The notes below the pieces were generated by a model that had not been told where the DNA came from, did no database searches, and was given only the letters and a program-made list of their open reading frames with translations. From contig NZ_PYGF01000002.1 of NCBI RefSeq assembly GCF_003014575.1, forward strand, positions 353,850-417,849: a DNA stretch of 64,000 nucleotides. Direction: 5' to 3'. The position numbers and the translations under genes are program-made. The stretch comes from Cecembia rubra (GTDB lineage Bacteria > Bacteroidota > Bacteroidia > Cytophagales > Cyclobacteriaceae). This document shows positions 29,509 to 36,941 of this stretch, piece by piece; positions within the stretch are counted from its first letter, which is position 1; each line of letters begins with the position of its first letter.

Positions 29509-30863
29509 AATCATTTGAATTATCCAAAGAGTACCTGGAAAGCCTAAGGGAAAGTATAGGAATTCAGGATAATAACTTCATTACAGAGTCCTTAGAGGGA
29601 GCGAATGTGGCGGATATTGCAGCCATTTTGGATGAGCTCAATTTGGATGAAGCTATTTATGTTCTCAGGTTATTGACTCCAGGTACCGCTGCAGATATCC
29701 TTATTGAATTGGATGAAGATTCATTGGTCAAAGTAATCAGGGAAATGGAAGCATCAGAGCTCGCTGCCCTGATTGATCAAATGGAATCTGATGATGCGGT
29801 AGATATTCTAATTCTTATGCCATCTAAAGAGCGTGAGGATGTCATTTCATATTTGCAGGAAAAAGAAAAATCTGCGAACATCCTGGACCTTTTGAGGTAT
29901 GATGAGGACTCCGCAGGGGGGTTGATGGCAAAAGAATTCATAAAAGCCAACCAAAACTGGAATGTAGTCCAGACCATTGAAGAAATCAGGAGGCAAGGAG
30001 AGAAAGTGGAGAAAATTTATTCCATTTATGTGGTTGACAATAAGCAACACCTTCTTGGGAGGGTTTCATTGAAAAAGATTATTCTAGCATCTTCTGATAC
30101 AAAAATCTCAGATATTTATGAACCCGAATTGATTTCAGTACCCACTCACATGGATGGAGAAGAAGTGGCAGAGATCATGAGGAAGTATGACCTTGAATCG
30201 GTACCAGTGGTCAATGCCAAGAACAAACTTGTAGGAAGAATCACAGTTGATGATATTCTTGATCTCATCAGGGAGCAGTCTGAGGAGGATATGCAGGCAA
30301 TGACAGGTATTTCTGCAGATGTGGAAGAGTCAGATTCTGTTTTTAAAATTTCCAAAGCCAGATTGCCTTGGTTACTGATTGGCGTGGTAGGGGGGCTGAT
30401 GGGGGCACAGATTATTGGTTTCTTTGAAGATGGATTGAGCAAGTATATTGCATTAGCTTCATTTATTCCCTTGGTGGCCGCTACAGGAGGAAATGTGGGT
30501 ATCCAATCATCCTCTTTGGTAGTTCAGACACTGGCCTCTAAATCGGTGTTTAATGATACACCTTGGCAGAGGTTTATAAAGGGGTTACTTATTGCAGTGG
30601 TCAACGGGCTGGTTCTTGGAGCATTTGTTTTTTCAGTTGTGGTATTTATTTATGGCTTCGAGAGTATATTTGGTTTAACTATTGGCCTGGCAATGTTCTG
30701 TGTGGTCTTATTAGCTTCTTTTATGGGAACAGTAACACCTTTGGTTTTGGATAAGTTTGGTATCAATCCAGCGATTGCATCTGGTCCATTTATAACTACC
30801 GCCAATGACCTTTTGGGTTTGGCGGTGTATTTTGGGGTGGCGATGTCACTTCTTAAATTATAA
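29496..30863 (+). CDS. mgtE: Magnesium transporter MgtE
   Basis: A 455-residue MgtE-type Mg2+ channel. Domains: N-terminal superhelical MgtE_N (about 25-130; repeats such as ELDEDSLVKVIREM), a CBS pair (about 135-255), and five TM helices (about 285-455) with the pore region GGNVGIQSSSLVVQTLASK. The only available start is TTG 29496 (MEPIKSFELS) inside rsmA; no in-frame ATG occurs before the conserved N domain. The overlap suggests translational coupling. Confidence 0.93.
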   Translation: MEPIKSFELSKEYLESLRESIGIQDNNFITESLEGANVADIAAILDELNLDEAIYVLRLLTPGTAADILIELDEDSLVKVIREMEASELAALIDQMESDDAVDILILMPSKEREDVISYLQEKEKSANILDLLRYDEDSAGGLMAKEFIKANQNWNVVQTIEEIRRQGEKVEKIYSIYVVDNKQHLLGRVSLKKIILASSDTKISDIYEPELISVPTHMDGEEVAEIMRKYDLESVPVVNAKNKLVGRITVDDILDLIREQSEEDMQAMTGISADVEESDSVFKISKARLPWLLIGVVGGLMGAQIIGFFEDGLSKYIALASFIPLVAATGGNVGIQSSSLVVQTLASKSVFNDTPWQRFIKGLLIAVVNGLVLGAFVFSVVVFIYGFESIFGLTIGLAMFCVVLLASFMGTVTPLVLDKFGINPAIASGPFITTANDLLGLAVYFGVAMSLLKL

Positions 30864-30870
30864 TAGATTC

Positions 30871-31350
30871 ATGAAAGAAAATCTCAGCCATAAAAAACAT
30901 TGGTATCATGTTTCTGATCAAGGGATCCAATTTTACTTCCCAAAATCTACCTTTATAAGTTGGGGAGATATCGAGAAAGTTCAGGTTTTAAATGATGTTG
31001 CAGTAAAACGACCCAAATTGACTTTTGGTCTTGGGCTTTTGTTGATTACCTCTGTTCTTGTTTTGATTCCAATCCAAAAATTCAGTTTTCCTGTTTTCGG
31101 TCAACAAAATGATGTCAGAGGAACTTTCGTGGTACTTTTTGTTTATTTGATAATGATGGGTTTTGGGATTTTGTCTATAAGAAATTCATTGCTTAAAAAA
31201 CCGGTTTTGAAGGTGTATTTCAAATCTGGAGGATATGAAATCATTTTGCTGGATCAAGGGATCGGTACAGAGTCTGCCCATGATATCATTTCCTCGCTTA
31301 CGAAATACCTTGGGGCAAGCAAAGTGATTTTCTGCAAAGAAGCGGCCTGA
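30871..31350 (+). CDS. Two-TM membrane protein of unknown function
   Basis: A 159-residue protein from ATG 30871; the longer in-frame ORF runs back into mgtE and is not used. A soluble N-terminus (about 1-45) is followed by two predicted TM helices near 51-66 (LLLITSVLVLIPIQ) and 85-102 (VVLFVYLIMMGFGILS), then a C-terminal domain. The IQFYFPKSTFISWGDIEKVQ segment and the YEIILL strands resemble membrane-anchored PH-like (bPH) domains, a tentative resemblance. It lies 7 nt after mgtE, so it is likely co-transcribed. Confidence 0.65.
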   Translation: MKENLSHKKHWYHVSDQGIQFYFPKSTFISWGDIEKVQVLNDVAVKRPKLTFGLGLLLITSVLVLIPIQKFSFPVFGQQNDVRGTFVVLFVYLIMMGFGILSIRNSLLKKPVLKVYFKSGGYEIILLDQGIGTESAHDIISSLTKYLGASKVIFCKEAA

Positions 31351-31373
31351 TTTGTTTTATAAAACACCTGATT

Positions 31374-32336
31374 ATGTATCAACTTGATGAAAATCTTCGC
31401 AAGGTCCTTATTATAGATGAAATGCACCTATCGATCATTCCTTTATTGGAAGCGGAAGGCTTTGCAGTCGATTACAGACCTGATATACAAAGGCCTGAAA
31501 TTTTGGCCATATTAGGAGGATATGTTGGACTTATCATCCGGTCAAAAACTCCAATTGATAGGGATTTGCTGGAAAAAGCAAGCAATCTCCGATTTATTGG
31601 TAGGGCAGGGGCAGGACTGGATAAGATCGACCTTGAATTTTTGGAACAGGAAAATATCAGGCTTTTCCATGCGGCAGAGGGGAATAAAGATGCTGTCGGT
31701 GAACATGCAATTGGTGGCCTCTTAGCTTTGTTTAACCATGTCAATCGCTCGGATAAGGAGGTTAAGAAAGGCATATGGAATAGGGAAGAAAACAGGGGAG
31801 AGGAACTTCAAGGCAAAACAGTAGGTGTATTGGGATATGGAAATATGGGCTCGGCATTTGCCAAAAAGCTCATAGGCTTTGATGTACGTATCATCGCCTA
31901 TGACAAGTACAAATCAGGGTTTGGAAACGAATTTGTTGAGGAGGTGGACTTTGAGACATTGGTTGAGCAGTCAGATATTTTGAGCCTTCATGTGCCGCTC
32001 ACTCCTGAAACAAAGGGATTTCTAACCTATGAATTACTCAAGAAGTTCAAAAAATCTTTTTACCTTATTAATACCGCCCGAGGAGAGATTATTACTTTCC
32101 GCACCCTGAATAGCGCTTTGGAAGAAGGGATTTTGAGGGGTGCAGTTTTGGATGTCTTAGAAAATGAAAAATTCAGCACTTTTACAGATGAACAAAAGAG
32201 AGAATTTGAACGTTTATCTCGAAGGGAAAATGTGATCTTCAGTCCGCATATCGCCGGTTGGACATTTCAGTCATACGAGAAGATAAACAGGGTGTTGGTT
32301 GAGAAAATTAAGTATAGTAATATTCCTTGGAGTTGA
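31374..32336 (+). CDS. D-isomer-specific 2-hydroxyacid dehydrogenase (SerA-like)
   Basis: A 320-residue NAD-dependent dehydrogenase. The Rossmann motif is VGVLGYGNMGSAFAKKL. The catalytic-domain signatures are LHVPLTPETKGFLT with LINTARGEIITFRTL (substrate Arg), and the catalytic His is in SPHIAGWT. It lacks the C-terminal ACT domain of long SerA. It could be the 3-phosphoglycerate dehydrogenase of serine synthesis or a related hydroxyacid reductase; no serC is adjacent. Confidence 0.87.
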   Translation: MYQLDENLRKVLIIDEMHLSIIPLLEAEGFAVDYRPDIQRPEILAILGGYVGLIIRSKTPIDRDLLEKASNLRFIGRAGAGLDKIDLEFLEQENIRLFHAAEGNKDAVGEHAIGGLLALFNHVNRSDKEVKKGIWNREENRGEELQGKTVGVLGYGNMGSAFAKKLIGFDVRIIAYDKYKSGFGNEFVEEVDFETLVEQSDILSLHVPLTPETKGFLTYELLKKFKKSFYLINTARGEIITFRTLNSALEEGILRGAVLDVLENEKFSTFTDEQKREFERLSRRENVIFSPHIAGWTFQSYEKINRVLVEKIKYSNIPWS

Positions 32337-32368
32337 ATATATAGGGAAATTTCTTTTTAAATCAATTA

Positions 32369-32399
32369 TTGCTTTCTGAAATTGATTTGATTACCTTTG
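32369..32399 (+). promoter_or_regulatory. Bacteroidota promoter upstream of greA
   Basis: TTG (32369-32371), a 20-nt spacer, then TACCTTTG (32392-32399), a perfect TAnnTTTG -7 box with the preferred spacing. Transcription would start near 32406, upstream of the hairpin at 32422-32460, so any greA mRNA from this promoter carries that hairpin in its leader. Confidence 0.6.
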
Positions 32400-32421
32400 T
32401 TTAATTAATATAGCAACTAGA

Positions 32422-32465
32422 TAGAAGAAACGGTCCCGCTCAGCAGGACCGTTTCTTCTATTTTT
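32422..32465 (+). terminator. Strong intrinsic terminator/attenuator in the greA leader
   Basis: A perfect 15-bp stem, TAGAAGAAACGGTCC (32422-32436) with GGACCGTTTCTTCTA (32446-32460), has a 9-nt loop and a five-T tail. It follows the SerA-like gene by 85 nt and ends 24 nt before the greA start codon. It may simply terminate the upstream gene, but the promoter at 32369-32399 lies between them, so it also fits a greA leader attenuator. Confidence 0.85.
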
Positions 32466-32489
32466 CATAGCATATAAAATTTTACAAGC

Positions 32490-32963
32490 ATGGGAAAAAT
32501 ACAGTATTACACTGAAGAAGGATTAAGGAAACTGAAAGAGGAGCTTCAGGAGCTGAAGACCAAAGGCCGTACTGATATCGCAAAGCAGATTGCTGAAGCG
32601 AGGGATAAGGGAGATCTTAGCGAAAATGCAGAATATGATGCTGCTAAGGATGCGCAGGGATTGCTCGAGCTCAAAATTGCTAAACTTGAGGAGGTTGTGG
32701 GGAATGCCAGAGTAATGGACAATTCCAAACTTGACACTTCTAAAGTTGGTATTTTGAGTACTGTTAAAATCAAGAATGTGAAAAACGGTATGACCGTCAC
32801 TTATACTTTGGTGTCTGAAGAAGAGGCAGACCTTAAAGCAGGCAAAATTTCTTTGGCATCTCCTTTTGGGAAAGGACTTCTAGGTAAATCCAAAGGAGAC
32901 GTTGCTCAGATCATTGCTCCGGCAGGTACTTTGGAGTTTGAAGTACTGGATATCTCTTATTAA
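32490..32963 (+). CDS. greA: Transcription elongation factor GreA
   Basis: A 157-residue factor that rescues backtracked RNA polymerase by stimulating transcript cleavage. The N-terminal coiled coil (about 1-75) has the acidic tip segment ARDKGDLSENAEYDAAK, and the C-terminal FKBP-like domain includes SLASPFGKGLLGKSKGD. Length and motifs are standard. It is preceded by its own promoter and a terminator-like hairpin and followed closely by a second hairpin. Confidence 0.96.
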   Translation: MGKIQYYTEEGLRKLKEELQELKTKGRTDIAKQIAEARDKGDLSENAEYDAAKDAQGLLELKIAKLEEVVGNARVMDNSKLDTSKVGILSTVKIKNVKNGMTVTYTLVSEEEADLKAGKISLASPFGKGLLGKSKGDVAQIIAPAGTLEFEVLDISY

Positions 32964-32972
32964 ATCTTTTGT

Positions 32973-33003
32973 CCCGATGGTTTCTCCCTCGGGATTTTTT
33001 ATT
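32973..33003 (+). terminator. Intrinsic terminator after greA
   Basis: TCCCGA (32973-32978) pairs with TCGGGA (32990-32995) across an 11-nt loop and is followed by TTTTTTATTTTT. It ends about 10 nt before the ATG of the HIT gene, so the HIT gene needs read-through or an internal promoter. Confidence 0.75.
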
Positions 33004-33011
33004 TTTACCCC

Positions 33012-33407
33012 ATGGCAACAATTTTCACAAAAATCATCAACAGAGAAATTCCTGCCCATATCGTAGCAGAGGATGAAAACTATATTGCTTTTCTGGACAT
33101 CATGCCCTTAGCCAAGGGACACGTTTTGGTTGTGCCCAAATTAGAAGTTGATTATATTTTTGACCTTAAAGATGAGGTGTTGGCAGGTTTACATGTTTTT
33201 TCCAAGAAAGTTGCTCATGCAATGGACAAAACCATCAAATGTACTCGAATCGGTGTGGCTGTCATTGGATTGGAGGTTCCACATGTTCATGTCCATTTAA
33301 TTCCTTTGAGAAGTATGGATGATATCAATTTTTCGAGGCCTAAATTAAAGCTCTCTCAAGAAGAAATGACTGAAATTGCAGAAAGCATCAAAAAAGGATT
33401 TGAATAA
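33012..33407 (+). CDS. HIT-family nucleotide-binding hydrolase
   Basis: A 131-residue histidine-triad protein with the H-x-H-x-H motif in EVPHVHVHLIPL and the conserved N-terminal segment FTKIINREIPAHIVAED with AFLDIMPLAKGHVLVVPK. Hint-type enzymes hydrolyse adenosine phosphoramidates or related adenylates in the cytosol. GreA-HIT adjacency is common in Bacteroidota. Confidence 0.93.
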   Translation: MATIFTKIINREIPAHIVAEDENYIAFLDIMPLAKGHVLVVPKLEVDYIFDLKDEVLAGLHVFSKKVAHAMDKTIKCTRIGVAVIGLEVPHVHVHLIPLRSMDDINFSRPKLKLSQEEMTEIAESIKKGFE

Positions 33408-33485
33408 TTCCAGATTTTAACAGGTAATAAATCTTCTTTTCTGCTCAACGATTATTCGTTCAATTGCCACTTATAAATTTATTTA

Positions 33486-33539
33486 GCAGGTCTTGTGCAA
33501 ACGTTTTCCATTATCCTGAAAAATGGATAATTTGCCTGC
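33486..33539 (+). promoter_or_regulatory. LacI-type operator-like site and nested inverted repeats upstream of xylA
   Basis: TGCAAACGTTTTCC at 33496-33509 has the AAACGTTT palindromic core (33499-33506) and resembles operators of LacI/CcpA-type regulators. Directly downstream, ATTATCC (33510-33516) and GGATAAT (33525-33531) form an inverted repeat nested between GCAGG (33486-33490) and CCTGC (33535-33539). The block ends about 38 nt before xylA. It probably mediates sugar-responsive control, but no regulator gene is nearby. Confidence 0.45.
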
Positions 33540-33576
33540 CTCTAATTTTATTAAACCTATTTAAAACCCAAAAATT

Positions 33577-34890
33577 ATGTCCAAAACTTATTTTCCAGGT
33601 ATTGAAAAGATCCAATTTGAAGGCAAGGGATCTAAAAATCCATTTGCATTAAAGTTCTACAATCCTGATCAGGTGGTGGCAGGAAAGTCCATGAAGGAAC
33701 ATTTCAAATTTGCTATTGCCTATTGGCATACCTTCTGTGGAAACGGAGGTGATCCCTTTGGGCCCGGAACCATCAGGAGAGCCTGGGATGAAAACGCAGA
33801 CCCTATTCAGCGGGCCAAAGATAAGATGGATGCAGCCTTTGAATTTATTACCAAGATAGGTGCGCCATATTATTGTTTCCATGATGTGGACCTAATTGAT
33901 GAGGGACCTTCATTGGCTGATTATGAGAAGCGAATGGAAATCATTACCGATTATGCTAAAGCTAAACAGGCTGAGACAGGTGTCAAACTTTTATGGGGTA
34001 CAGCCAATGTGTTCAGCAATCCTAGGTATATGAATGGGGCATCTACCAATCCAGACTTCAACGTAGTAGCTTGGGCAGGAACACAAGTAAAAAATGCGCT
34101 TGACGCTACTATCAAGTTGGGTGGTGAGAATTATGTTTTCTGGGGCGGTAGAGAAGGTTATATGTCACTGCTCAATACAGATATGAAGCGTGAAACTGAG
34201 CATTTGGCAAGATTCCTGACCATGGCGAGGGATTATGCCCGTAAAAATGGATTCAAAGGCACCTTCTTTATTGAGCCAAAGCCTATGGAACCTACAAAGC
34301 ATCAGTATGATTATGATTCCGCTACTGTAATAGGTTTCCTTAGACATTTTGGTTTGGATAAGGACTTCAAATTAAATATTGAAGTGAACCATGCCACTTT
34401 AGCCGGCCATACTTTCCAGCATGAATTGCAGGTTGCAGCAGATGCTGGTATGCTAGGCTCTATTGATGCCAACCGCGGAGATTATCAGAATGGTTGGGAT
34501 ACAGATCAATTTGCGCTGAACCTTCAGGAGCTGACAGAATCTATGTTGGTAATTCTGCAAAGCGGAGGACTTCAGGGTGGTGGTGTCAACTTTGACGCTA
34601 AAGTAAGAAGGAATTCCACAGATCTAGAAGATCTTTTCCTTGCCCATATCGGTAGTATGGATGCCTTTGCTAGGGCTTTGTTGATCGCAGATAGGATTCT
34701 TGCCGAATCAGCCTATCTGGATTTGAGAAAACAACGTTATGCTTCATTTGATGAAGGAAAAGGCAAAGAATTCGAAGAAGGAAAATTGAGCTTGGAAGAT
34801 CTTAGAGTGCATGCCATCGCTGTGGGTGAGCCTAAGCAGACCAGTGGCAAACAAGAGCTTTTTGAGAATATTTTAAATGAGTTTATCTGA
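33577..34890 (+). CDS. xylA: Xylose isomerase
   Basis: A 437-residue class II xylose isomerase converting D-xylose to D-xylulose (and glucose to fructose less efficiently). Family landmarks are [26 protein letters not shown] with the catalytic His, VFWGGREGY, metal-binding [14 protein letters not shown], and [13 protein letters not shown]. It is monocistronic, with a terminator after it; no xylulokinase or xylose transporter is nearby. An operator-like site precedes it. Confidence 0.97.
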   Translation: MSKTYFPGIEKIQFEGKGSKNPFALKFYNPDQVVAGKSMKEHFKFAIAYWHTFCGNGGDPFGPGTIRRAWDENADPIQRAKDKMDAAFEFITKIGAPYYCFHDVDLIDEGPSLADYEKRMEIITDYAKAKQAETGVKLLWGTANVFSNPRYMNGASTNPDFNVVAWAGTQVKNALDATIKLGGENYVFWGGREGYMSLLNTDMKRETEHLARFLTMARDYARKNGFKGTFFIEPKPMEPTKHQYDYDSATVIGFLRHFGLDKDFKLNIEVNHATLAGHTFQHELQVAADAGMLGSIDANRGDYQNGWDTDQFALNLQELTESMLVILQSGGLQGGGVNFDAKVRRNSTDLEDLFLAHIGSMDAFARALLIADRILAESAYLDLRKQRYASFDEGKGKEFEEGKLSLEDLRVHAIAVGEPKQTSGKQELFENILNEFI

Positions 34891-34922
34891 TTTCGTGTTT
34901 CGGAAATCAGAATTCGAAAGGA

Positions 34923-34951
34923 CCAGCAGCACACACGCTGCTGGTTTTTTT
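34923..34951 (+). terminator. Rho-independent terminator of xylA
   Basis: CCAGCAGC (34923-34930) pairs with GCTGCTGG (34937-34944) around ACACAC, followed by seven T. Confidence 0.92.
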
Positions 34952-35025
34952 ATTATCTTTTGGTGTTGATAAATTGAAAAATTCCATCTTATTATTAGTT
35001 TCTTTCAGTGCTATTTCATTAAATT

Positions 35026-35057
35026 TTTGAATAGTAGGATGAGGATTTGTAATTTTG
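35026..35057 (+). promoter_or_regulatory. Bacteroidota promoter of the ECF sigma gene
   Basis: TTTG (35026-35029), a 20-nt spacer and TAATTTTG (35050-35057) match the consensus exactly. Transcription should start about 35063-35064, at the ATG itself, suggesting a leaderless or near-leaderless mRNA and excluding the upstream in-frame TTG at 35055. Confidence 0.6.
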
Positions 35058-35063
35058 ACAGTA

Positions 35064-35639
35064 ATGAATACAAACCCCAAAAATGAACTAGAACAATTAA
35101 CTGATTATCAGGCATGGGAAATGCTAAAGTCAGGAGATGTAAAGGGTTTGGAAAAGTTATACAGGATTTACTCGGCAGAGCTTTTTAGATTTGGAATGTC
35201 CTTGGCCCACGAGGAGCCATTTGTATTGGATAGTATTCAAGAACTATTCTTGGATTTATGGAAGTACCAAAATAATCTTTCTGAAGTGGGCAACCTAAAG
35301 TTGTATCTTTTTAAATCTTTGTCCAATAAAATCAAAAGGGCGAAAAAAACACAGTCCAAACAGGCAAAGATTGAGTTTTCAGGTATGGAGGATTTGGTTT
35401 CAACTGGATCAGTTGAGGATGAATGGATATCGAGTCAACAAGAAGAGGAGCTAAAGAAGAGACTAGCCAAGGGTATCGAAAACCTTCCCCTTAGACAGAA
35501 AGAGGTAATTCAATATTTATTTTTTGAGAGAATGAGCTATGAAGAATGTTCTAAAATTCTCGAAATAAATCTTAGATCTGTTTATACATTAGCTTGGAAA
35601 GCAATAAACAGTCTTAAAAAGCATTTGGGCTTCTTTTGA
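35064..35639 (+). CDS. ECF-type RNA polymerase sigma factor
   Basis: A 191-residue sigma-70 family protein from ATG 35064. Region 2 spans about 20-95 (LYRIYSAELFRFGMSL, DSIQELFLDLWKYQNNL) and region 4 spans about 130-185 (LPLRQKEVIQYLFFERMSYEECSKIL). It is paired with a FecR anti-sigma 94 nt downstream and an STN-domain SusC, the standard trans-envelope signalling cascade of Bacteroidota PULs. Binding of substrate to SusC is expected to release this sigma factor, which then activates the operon. Confidence 0.93.
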   Translation: MNTNPKNELEQLTDYQAWEMLKSGDVKGLEKLYRIYSAELFRFGMSLAHEEPFVLDSIQELFLDLWKYQNNLSEVGNLKLYLFKSLSNKIKRAKKTQSKQAKIEFSGMEDLVSTGSVEDEWISSQQEEELKKRLAKGIENLPLRQKEVIQYLFFERMSYEECSKILEINLRSVYTLAWKAINSLKKHLGFF

Positions 35640-35733
35640 TTAGCCAACATTCAGGAAATTTTTTTAACATTTTTTTAAAATCGAAGGATAACTTTTTGGT
35701 CTTCTTGACTCATGTATTCAAGATTAGTGAATT

Positions 35734-36825
35734 ATGAGCAGAAGTGATTATACAATTGAGGACTTTGTCTTAGATCCTGAATTTAGATTATGGGTTTTAA
35801 CACCAAGTAATTCCAATAGGAGTCTATGGGAGGATTTTTTAAGCGAAAATCCCCACAAAAAGGAAGATGTCCAAAAAGCAAGACTTTTGGTCATTAATAT
35901 GGCAAGGAAAGCTCATCCTTGGACAACAGAAAAAGAAGAGTCATTATGGCAACGTATTGAAGATTCGGTTAGCTCTGTTGAGGTAAAAGAAAAGGAATCT
36001 AAAGTGATTTCAATGATACCTACTTTAAATTCAGGCAAAACGGACAGAGGATTTTTGAAATCCGGTATCCGGAAAAACAGAACTCTTGTTAATCTTACAT
36101 TTTTGATGATTTTTTTGTTGGGAGGGGGCATAACTTATGTGTTGATAAATCCTTTAGTTTTTCATCCTGAGAAAGAAATAGTAAAAGTAGAATGGGTTGT
36201 ACACAATGTTCCAAAAGGTCAGAAATCAGTTTTTATACTTACAGATGGCACCAGAATTACCGCTAACGCCGAAACCGTCTTGAAACATTTAAAAAATTTC
36301 GAAACAGATAGAAGGGAAATTTTCCTTGAAGGCGAGGCCTATTTTGAAGTTGCAAAAGATGAGAAAAAACCATTTTCAGTTCATGCAGGTGGCTTGGTGA
36401 CAACTGCTCTAGGTACAGCCTTTAATATCAAAGCTATAGAAAACAAAGATTTGAAGATTTCCTTACTGGAAGGAAAAGTGAAAGTAGCCTCTCCGGCTGA
36501 AGAAGAATTTCTTTTGCCTGGCAAAGCAGCCATCTATTCAGTCGGAAAACAAAAGATTAAAATAACTGAATTTGATGAAGAGGAGGTGATGGCATGGACC
36601 AAAAAGATTATCTATTTGAAAGAAATGGACATCAAAGAAGTTTTTGAAATCCTAGGGAGGTGGTATGGGGTTGACATTCAATTAATGAATCTTCCAAAGA
36701 AGGACATAAAGGTAACAGGTAAATATCAGGACCAAACATTGAAAAATCTGCTGTCAGGTCTCAGTTATTCAGCTGGGTTTAAATATGAAATCAACGCAAA
36801 ACAAGTCAAGATAACTTTCAAATAA
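35734..36825 (+). CDS. FecR-type anti-sigma factor
   Basis: A 363-residue single-pass inner-membrane protein. A cytosolic N-terminal sigma-binding region (about 1-110) is followed by one TM helix (about 114-134, LVNLTFLMIFLLGGGITYVL) and the periplasmic FecR domain (about 155-270; LTDGTRITANAETVLKH, EIFLEGEAYFEVAKD). The C-terminal secretin/STN-like segment (about 290-363) has MDIKEVFEILGRWYGVDIQL. It relays the SusC signal to the preceding sigma factor. Confidence 0.93.
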   Translation: MSRSDYTIEDFVLDPEFRLWVLTPSNSNRSLWEDFLSENPHKKEDVQKARLLVINMARKAHPWTTEKEESLWQRIEDSVSSVEVKEKESKVISMIPTLNSGKTDRGFLKSGIRKNRTLVNLTFLMIFLLGGGITYVLINPLVFHPEKEIVKVEWVVHNVPKGQKSVFILTDGTRITANAETVLKHLKNFETDRREIFLEGEAYFEVAKDEKKPFSVHAGGLVTTALGTAFNIKAIENKDLKISLLEGKVKVASPAEEEFLLPGKAAIYSVGKQKIKITEFDEEEVMAWTKKIIYLKEMDIKEVFEILGRWYGVDIQLMNLPKKDIKVTGKYQDQTLKNLLSGLSYSAGFKYEINAKQVKITFK

Positions 36826-36941
36826 ACAATTTGCCTATGGAATTAAGTGTCATTTGATAACTTACTGTTATAGACAGTTTTTAAACCACTTTAATCATAG
36901 TGGAAACCAACAATTAGCACAATCCAAAAAACTTAAAAATT

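Noticed and set aside
35055-35063. In-frame TTG as the sigma factor start
   Set aside because: It overlaps the -7 promoter element and precedes the expected transcription start, so ATG 35064 is preferred.
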